This document shows positions 53,997 to 59,598 of a DNA stretch of 59,598 nucleotides, piece after piece. The translations under genes were made by a program, and so were the position numbers. This stretch comes from Staphylococcus rostri (GTDB lineage Bacteria; Bacillota; Bacilli; Staphylococcales; Staphylococcaceae). The DNA lies in contig NZ_PPRF01000088.1 in the NCBI RefSeq assembly GCF_002902145.1, positions 1 through 59,598 of the forward strand. The letters are read 5' to 3'. A model generated the notes under the pieces. It was not told where the DNA came from. It saw only the letters and a list, made by a program, of their open reading frames with translations, and did not search any database. How positions within the stretch are numbered: the first letter of the stretch is position 1; each line of letters starts with the position of its first letter.

Positions 53997-54914
53997 ATGA
54001 TGCAAACGGAATGGATACATGCAATGGGGACGACAATCAGACTTTCCATTGTTCACGCATCCGCAGACGTACTGTTGACAGAAGCAACAAAGCGTATACA
54101 TGATTGGGAGCAACGTTTTAGTGCCAATCGTCCTGACTCCACTTTAATGCAGATTAATCAACAAGCAGGTAAGCAGCCAGTACAAGTTGACCCTGAATTA
54201 TATAACCTTATCGAGCATGGTTATCACGTTAGTATTTCTTCTCAACTTAAAATGAACATCTTAATTGGACCCCTTGTTAAACTTTGGCGTATTGGTTTCA
54301 AAGATGCACGCCAACCATCACCCTCAGAAATAACAGCCGCATTAAAATGTATCAACCCCTTAGATATGCAACTTAATCCCGAGAATCACACAGTTTTTCT
54401 ACAACATCCTGGTATGGAGTTAGATTTAGGTGCCATTGCCAAAGGTTATTTTGCCGATGCACTCAAGACGTATTTTGTCACGCAAGGTGTAAAACACGGC
54501 ATTATCGATTTTGGTGGTAATGTTGTTACGATTGGCACACCTTTAGCAGCAAAGTATTGGCATGTAGGCATACAACATCCATTTGAGATGCGTGGCACAC
54601 CGATTGAGACGCTTCGTGTTGCAAATCAATCTGTCGTAACATCCGGTATTTATGAACGATGCTTTACTTGGGGAGACAAAGTATATCATCACATACTTGA
54701 TGCACAGACAGGTTATCCTGTAGAGAACGACATAGCCAGTGTAACAATTGTGAGTGATCATGCGCTAGACGGCGAGATTTGGACAACGATTTGTTGCTTC
54801 GGTTATGCGAGACAAAATATTGCGTTATTAGAACAATTGGACGGAATAGAAGGACTTATTGTTCGTAAAGACGGCAAAGTTTTAACAACGCAACAATTAC
54901 AGCGACTATCTTAG
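53997..54914 (+). CDS. apbE: FAD:protein FMN transferase ApbE
   Basis: ApbE attaches FMN through a phosphoester to a Thr in target proteins. The 305-aa sequence has AMGTTIRLSI, the family region GAIAKGYFADAL, IDFGGNVVTIG, and SVVTSGIYERC with HHILDAQTGYPVENDIASVTIVSDHAL. No signal peptide or lipobox is seen, so it acts in the cytoplasm, unlike many exported ApbE proteins. ATG 53997 or 54000 follows AGGAGGC. The fumarate-reductase-like protein downstream carries the target motif. Confidence 0.93.
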   Translation: MMQTEWIHAMGTTIRLSIVHASADVLLTEATKRIHDWEQRFSANRPDSTLMQINQQAGKQPVQVDPELYNLIEHGYHVSISSQLKMNILIGPLVKLWRIGFKDARQPSPSEITAALKCINPLDMQLNPENHTVFLQHPGMELDLGAIAKGYFADALKTYFVTQGVKHGIIDFGGNVVTIGTPLAAKYWHVGIQHPFEMRGTPIETLRVANQSVVTSGIYERCFTWGDKVYHHILDAQTGYPVENDIASVTIVSDHALDGEIWTTICCFGYARQNIALLEQLDGIEGLIVRKDGKVLTTQQLQRLS

Positions 54915-54946
54915 AACATCACAGAAAGAAAAAATTTTGCACTCAT

Positions 54947-54964
54947 ATGTGAAAATAATCACAA
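54947..54964 (+). promoter_or_regulatory. Rex- or Crp/Fnr-type operator between apbE and the fumarate reductase gene
   Basis: ATGTGAAAATAATCACAA matches the Rex consensus TTGTGAAWWWWTTCACAA in 12 of 14 fixed positions. The same bases form a perfect TGTGA-N6-TCACA palindrome, as used by Crp/Fnr regulators such as ArcR. Either would link expression to redox or oxygen state. Confidence 0.6.
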
Positions 54965-54985
54965 TACACAAAGGAGGATTTATAT

Positions 54986-57900
54986 ATGGGTAAGCAATTG
55001 TTAGATTCAGTCACTTTAAATAGTGGGGTGGTGTTAAAAAATCGTGTCTTAATGGCACCAATGACGATTCAATCCGCTTATTTTGATGGCAGCGTGACAA
55101 CAGAAATGATTGATTACTATCGTTTTCGTTCTGGAGATGCTGCGGCAGTCATTGTCGAAAGCTGTTTCGTTGAAGATAATGGACGTGGGTTTCCCGGAGC
55201 CATTGGGATTGATACGGACGACAAAATAGCAGGATTGCGTCGTTTGGCAGAAGCAATACAAGAGAAAGGCTCTAAAGCGATACTTCAACTGTATCATGCA
55301 GGTCGAATGGCGAATCCACGTTATAACAGTGGGGACAAGCCAATTTCAGCAAGTCCTGTCGCAGCGTTAAGACCTGATGCAGCAGTGCCTAGAGAAATGA
55401 CTGCTATACAAGTTGAACAGATGATTGAGCGTTTTGGAGAAGCAACGCGCCGTGCCATTGAAGCCGGGTTTGATGGTGTTGAAATTCATGGTGCCAATAC
55501 GTATCTTTTACAACAATTTTTCTCACCACATTCGAATCGACGTCAAGATAAATGGGGAGGAAGTCGTGAAAATCGCGTCAAGTTCCCGGTTGAAGTACTA
55601 AAAAAAGTGCAAGATGTGGTACAAGAACAAGACGCAAAATCATTTATAATCGGTTATCGTTATTCTCCAGAAGAAATTGAAGAACCGGGTATTCGCTTTG
55701 AAGATACTATGTATTTATTGAACACATTAGCCGAGTATGAACCGGATTATGTACATGTATCGATGAATAGTTATAAACGTACATCAATTGTGAATCAAGA
55801 CGATACAGAGCCGTTGATTGACAAGTATTTAAAAATGCAAAGTGATAAATTGGCAAAAATCCCACATATTGGTGTCGGTAGTATTGCACAGCGTCAAGAT
55901 GCAGAAGAAGCACTAGAGATGGGATATGAATTACTGAGTGTTGGTAAAGCGTATCTTGTAGAACCAAACTGGACAGAAAAAGTAATGAATGACGAAAAAA
56001 TCGAGTCGTTTGTTGATATTCATGATCAACAACCATTACACATTCCATCGCCATTATGGAAAGTAATGGATTTTATGATTTTAGATAAAGAAGAAGAGCA
56101 TCGCAAATATGAAAAGTTAAAAGCATTACAAAATAAAAAGGTAGCGTTCAAACCAGGTGTCTATCATGTATTTGCGAAAGGACACAATGGTGATTTACCG
56201 ATGGAAGTTGAATTGTCTGAAACAGAGATTTTACGTATTGATGTAGATGATAGTAGCGAATCTGAAGGGATTGCCAACCCAGTATTTGAAAGATTGCCTC
56301 GTGATATTATTGAAGGACAAACACTGAATGTTGATGTTATTTCAGGTGCAACTGTAACGAGCGAAGGCATTGTGGAAGGAATTGCTGAAGCTATCAAACA
56401 AGCAGGTGAAGATCCTGATGTATTGCGTGCGCGACCAAAACCTGTCATTCAATGGTCTAATGAAACAATTGAAGAAACAACTGATGTGGTCGTAATCGGT
56501 ACAGGTGGTGCAGGTTTAAGTGCCGCTGCATCTGTTTTAGAAGCAGGAAAATCTGTCATTATGTTGGAAAAATTCCCGGCAATTGGTGGTAATACAATAC
56601 GCACAGGTGGGCAAGTGAATGCACCTGAACCAAGCTGGCAAAATAGTTTCTCAGCACTTGCAGGTGAAAAAGAAACTTTAGAAGCTATGTTAAAACATGA
56701 TATTGGAGAAATTGATACTGAATATCGTGCAGATTTTGAAATTGTACAACAACAAATTAAAGCATACTTGGAAGATATCGAGAATCAACCAGCGTATTTA
56801 TTTGATTCCACAGAATTTCATCGTATTCAAACATACATTGGTGGCAAACGTAAAGACCGTAACGGCACTGAAATTTCTGGTGATTATCAACTTGTTAAAA
56901 CGCTCACTGATAATGTCCTAACATCAGTCAAATGGCTAACGGATAAAGGTGTGCACTTTGATCGTTCAGTCGTTGATATGCCAGTCGGTGCATTGTGGCG
57001 TCGTGGTCATAAACCTATGAAAGCACAAGGTTTGGAATACATTGAATCATTAAGCGGCTTTGTTAAGCAACATCAAGGACGTATTATGAACGAGACAACA
57101 GCTGAAAAATTGATTAAAGAGAACGGCAAAATCGTCGGTGTTGAAGCACGTAAAGCCAATGGAACAAAAATTAAATTGCATACACGCCACGGTGTGATTC
57201 TTGCGACAGGTGGCTTCGGCGCAAATACACAAATGCTACAACAGTACAACACGTATTGGGACTACATTCCAGACGATATTAAAACAACCAACTCTCCTGC
57301 GATCACTGGAGATGGTATTAAACTCGGATTACAAGCGGGGGCTGATCTTGTAGGCATGGGCTTTACACAGATGATGCCAATTTCTGACCCTAAAACAGGT
57401 GCATTATTTACAGGATTGATTGTCACACCATCTAACTTTGTCTTTATTAACAAACAAGGTAAGCGTTTTGTGAACGAATTTGAAAGTCGAGACGTACTCT
57501 CAAAAGCAGCGTTAGAACAACCAGACAGTATGTTCTATATTATTGCAGATGAAAATATAAAAGCACTTGCGATGAATACTTCAGAAAGTAAAATTAAGCA
57601 TGAACTAGAAGATGGTACATTGATTAAAGCTGACACATTAGAAGCCTTGGCAGAAAAATTGTATATTGATGTTTCTACATTTGTATCAACCATCGAACGC
57701 TATAATCAATTTGTGGATCAAGGTCATGATGACGACTTTAATAAAAATGCGTTTGACTTAAAAATTGAAAAAGCACCATTCTATGCGACACCACGTAAAC
57801 CAGCAATTCATCATACAATGGGTGGTTTGCGTATTAATACCGATACAGCTGTGCTCGATATTGATGGTAAATCAATTGAAGGTCTTTATGCAGCTGGTGA

Positions 57901-58018
57901 AGTTGCTGGCGGTATTCATGCAGGTAATCGTTTAGGGGGTAATGCATTAGCAGATATTTTTACATTTGGTAGAATTGCAGGTCAGCAAGCTGCAGCACAT
58001 CCTGTTGTGGAAGAATAG
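54986..58018 (+). CDS. three-domain NADH:fumarate-reductase-like flavoprotein (OYE, FMN-bind, FAD)
   Basis: The 1010-aa protein fuses three parts. Residues 1 to about 365 are an Old Yellow Enzyme-like FMN barrel (VLMAPMTIQS, AILQLYHAGRMAN, GVEIHGANTYLLQQFFSP). Residues about 385-475 are an FMN-bind domain with the ApbE target DVISGATVTS, the acceptor being Thr456. From about residue 495 comes a fumarate reductase/succinate dehydrogenase FAD domain (VVVIGTGGAGLSAAA, HHTMGGLRIN, GEVAGGIHAGNRLGGNALAD). This architecture matches soluble NADH:fumarate reductases described in Klebsiella and relatives. It has no signal peptide. AAGGAGG precedes the ATG. Confidence 0.92.
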   Translation: MGKQLLDSVTLNSGVVLKNRVLMAPMTIQSAYFDGSVTTEMIDYYRFRSGDAAAVIVESCFVEDNGRGFPGAIGIDTDDKIAGLRRLAEAIQEKGSKAILQLYHAGRMANPRYNSGDKPISASPVAALRPDAAVPREMTAIQVEQMIERFGEATRRAIEAGFDGVEIHGANTYLLQQFFSPHSNRRQDKWGGSRENRVKFPVEVLKKVQDVVQEQDAKSFIIGYRYSPEEIEEPGIRFEDTMYLLNTLAEYEPDYVHVSMNSYKRTSIVNQDDTEPLIDKYLKMQSDKLAKIPHIGVGSIAQRQDAEEALEMGYELLSVGKAYLVEPNWTEKVMNDEKIESFVDIHDQQPLHIPSPLWKVMDFMILDKEEEHRKYEKLKALQNKKVAFKPGVYHVFAKGHNGDLPMEVELSETEILRIDVDDSSESEGIANPVFERLPRDIIEGQTLNVDVISGATVTSEGIVEGIAEAIKQAGEDPDVLRARPKPVIQWSNETIEETTDVVVIGTGGAGLSAAASVLEAGKSVIMLEKFPAIGGNTIRTGGQVNAPEPSWQNSFSALAGEKETLEAMLKHDIGEIDTEYRADFEIVQQQIKAYLEDIENQPAYLFDSTEFHRIQTYIGGKRKDRNGTEISGDYQLVKTLTDNVLTSVKWLTDKGVHFDRSVVDMPVGALWRRGHKPMKAQGLEYIESLSGFVKQHQGRIMNETTAEKLIKENGKIVGVEARKANGTKIKLHTRHGVILATGGFGANTQMLQQYNTYWDYIPDDIKTTNSPAITGDGIKLGLQAGADLVGMGFTQMMPISDPKTGALFTGLIVTPSNFVFINKQGKRFVNEFESRDVLSKAALEQPDSMFYIIADENIKALAMNTSESKIKHELEDGTLIKADTLEALAEKLYIDVSTFVSTIERYNQFVDQGHDDDFNKNAFDLKIEKAPFYATPRKPAIHHTMGGLRINTDTAVLDIDGKSIEGLYAAGEVAGGIHAGNRLGGNALADIFTFGRIAGQQAAAHPVVEE

Positions 58019-58029
58019 GGGGATATGCT

Positions 58030-59406
58030 ATGACTAAACAATCAAATCATGGTAACCAACTGATTCTTGCCATTATATTAGGTATCCTCACTTATTGGTT
58101 ATTTGCACAATCGCTATTGAACATCGCGCCACATGTTCAACAAGATTATCAAGTTGATATGAGTATCGTAAATATAGCAGTCAGCTTAACAGCACTCATG
58201 AGCGGTATTTTTATCGTTGTCATGGGTGGGCTTGCTGACAAACTTGGCCGCGTTAAAATGACGTATATCGGACTGATATTGAGTATTGTTGGTTCAGCCG
58301 CGCTCATTATTTCAAATCTTACTTTTATGTTGTTGTTAGGCCGCATATTACAAGGGTTATCAGCTGCTTGTCTGATGCCGGCAACAATTGCATTAATTAA
58401 TCAAAATTATCATGATGCAGCACGTCAGAAAGCATTAAGTTATTGGTCATTCGGTTCATATGGTGGTACAGGATTTGCCTCATTATTTGCCGGTGTCGTT
58501 GCAACTTTTGTAGGCTGGCGTTGGATTTTCATCCTATCTATTATTTTTACTTGTCTCGCAATGGTTTTATTACGTGGTACACCCGAATCACGTGATGAAT
58601 CAGCTAAAGGTATCAAGTTTGATATTGTCGGCATTGTGATTTTCCTAATTATGATGGTCAGCATTAACGTTGTGATTACACAAGGGACAAAGTTTGGATG
58701 GACGCACCCATTTATTTTAACTTTGGATGTTATTTTTCTCTTAACAATTGTTGGATTCTATCTGTATGAAAAACAAAAACAGCATCCATTTATTGACTTT
58801 AGTTTATTTAATAATCGTGTCTATATCGGAACAACGATTGCAAATTTATTGGTCAATACAGTAATTGGTTCACTTGCGATGTTTAATATTTATGCACAAC
58901 AAGGTATCGGATTGTCTGCAGCCAAAGCAGGGCTCCTTACAATCCCCTATATGATTGGTAGCTTATTGATGATTCGGATTGGTGAGAAATATATGCAGAA
59001 ACACGGACCACAAGTGCCACTTATGTTAGGTCCAATTAGTATCGGTGTCGGTATTCTACTTCTTTCTATCGTGACACTGCCATTTGTTATTTATGCAATT
59101 GTCGCACTAATAGGTTTCTCATTAATTGGTTTAGGACTCGGATTCTTTGCAACACCGGCACTATCAACCGCAGTATCAAATGCCCCTGAAGAAAAAGTAG
59201 GGATGGCATCAGGTATTATTAAAATGACATCCACATTAGGTGCCGCATTCGGTATTGCTGTCGTTACGACGGTCTACACATCTCTTGTATCAACACATAC
59301 ACCATCATTTGCTGCAACAATCGCATTTATTTCAGGTGCGACACTTGTTGGTCTCGCATTTTTAGCAGCATGGCGCATTATACCAAACCAACAGATCAAA
59401 CATTAA
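58030..59406 (+). CDS. MFS transporter, DHA2-like
   Basis: This 458-aa, very hydrophobic protein has about 14 membrane segments and the MFS motifs GGLADKLGRVKMTYIG (motif A) and LLGRILQGLSAACLMPATIALI, typical of the DHA2 drug:proton antiporter family. It begins 12 bases after the fumarate reductase gene with GGGGGAT upstream, so it is probably co-transcribed. A role in fumarate or succinate movement is conceivable but not supported by motif; drug or solute efflux is as likely. Confidence 0.85.
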   Translation: MTKQSNHGNQLILAIILGILTYWLFAQSLLNIAPHVQQDYQVDMSIVNIAVSLTALMSGIFIVVMGGLADKLGRVKMTYIGLILSIVGSAALIISNLTFMLLLGRILQGLSAACLMPATIALINQNYHDAARQKALSYWSFGSYGGTGFASLFAGVVATFVGWRWIFILSIIFTCLAMVLLRGTPESRDESAKGIKFDIVGIVIFLIMMVSINVVITQGTKFGWTHPFILTLDVIFLLTIVGFYLYEKQKQHPFIDFSLFNNRVYIGTTIANLLVNTVIGSLAMFNIYAQQGIGLSAAKAGLLTIPYMIGSLLMIRIGEKYMQKHGPQVPLMLGPISIGVGILLLSIVTLPFVIYAIVALIGFSLIGLGLGFFATPALSTAVSNAPEEKVGMASGIIKMTSTLGAAFGIAVVTTVYTSLVSTHTPSFAATIAFISGATLVGLAFLAAWRIIPNQQIKH

Positions 59407-59420
59407 AGCAGTATATAAAG

Positions 59421-59476
59421 AAACTTCCTTCTTGTATTTACCACGAAATAGGGTAGATAAGAAGGAAGTTTTAATT
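59421..59476 (+). terminator. intrinsic terminator after the MFS gene
   Basis: AAACTTCCTTCTT (59421-59433) pairs perfectly with AAGAAGGAAGTTT (59459-59471), with TACC/GGTA inside, then TTAATT. It ends the apbE-fumarate reductase-MFS unit. Beyond it, to the end of the window, no gene is seen. Confidence 0.88.
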
Positions 59477-59598
59477 GTTATTCAGATAACATAAAAGTCA
59501 CGAGCTTTTTAGAAATTATACGTCTAAATTCTTTTTATCGAATTCTATAATTTTGTTCATTTTCACAAAATATAATTAAAAAACGTGCCATTCCATAC

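Overview
The window is a stretch of Staphylococcus chromosome. Protein sequences and gene order match the conserved Firmicutes block mreCD-rplU-rpmA-obg-ruvAB-queA-tgt-secDF-recJ-apt-rel-hisS-aspS-tcdA-rarA-cymR-iscS-mnmA-recD2-alaS-ruvX-udk-greA. Species-level assignment cannot be made by eye. The base composition looks richer in G+C than S. aureus, and several accessory genes differ from S. aureus, which suggests a coagulase-variable or animal-associated species (inference).

Layout. 0.4-3.4 kb: a membrane-anchored DUF4930-type protein, mreC/mreD, then rplU-prp-rpmA, in which the Prp protease and its L27 substrate lie side by side. 3.6-9.5 kb: obg, pheB, ruvAB, queA-tgt and yajC. 9.7-18.8 kb: secDF, recJ, apt, rel, dtd and lytH. 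18.8-22.4 kb: a very long T-box leader carrying an inserted hairpin, then hisS-aspS. 22.5-22.7 kb: 6S RNA, in the same place as bsrA in Bacillus subtilis. 22.9-29.3 kb: an apparent insertion relative to that ancestral order, made of an atypical SDR gene and a five-gene peptide ABC transporter whose second ATPase gene (oppF) has lost its catalytic core through an internal deletion. 29.4-39.6 kb: tcdA, an orphan MazE/PemI-like protein, rarA, cymR, a SigB-type CsbD gene, an LLM flavoenzyme, a structured leader and iscS-mnmA-TPR-recD2. 39.6-43.6 kb: alanine T-box, alaS, the UPF0297 gene, ruvX and a DUF1292 gene. 43.8-47.2 kb: an accessory island with a 557-aa zinc-ribbon protein, a small secreted protein, a possible decayed gene, and a 174-aa protein that duplicates the C-terminal domain of the 557-aa protein. 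47.6-51.6 kb: trmR, two U32-family trhP genes, udk and greA. 51.7-53.7 kb: TPP riboswitch and thiC. 54.0-59.4 kb: apbE, a three-domain NADH:fumarate-reductase-like flavoprotein and an MFS transporter, with a Rex/CRP-like palindrome between the first two.

How the genes work together. Several sets form functional units: Prp trims L27; RuvA/RuvB branch migration and RuvX; QueA/Tgt make queuosine; YajC/SecDF serve the Sec translocon; CymR controls cysteine metabolism beside IscS and MnmA, which consume cysteine sulfur for tRNA thiolation; TrmR with two TrhP proteins modifies wobble U34; ApbE attaches FMN to the neighbouring fumarate reductase. Control elements are plentiful: two T-boxes, a TPP riboswitch, an L21-type leader, 6S RNA, a SigB promoter and many intrinsic terminators.

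The items most worth follow-up are the 43.8-47.2 kb island with its duplicated C-terminal domain, the structured leader upstream of iscS, the hairpin inserted in the hisS T-box, the oppF deletion, and the ApbE/fumarate reductase pair with its operator. No CRISPR array, transposase, prophage or tRNA/rRNA gene was seen.
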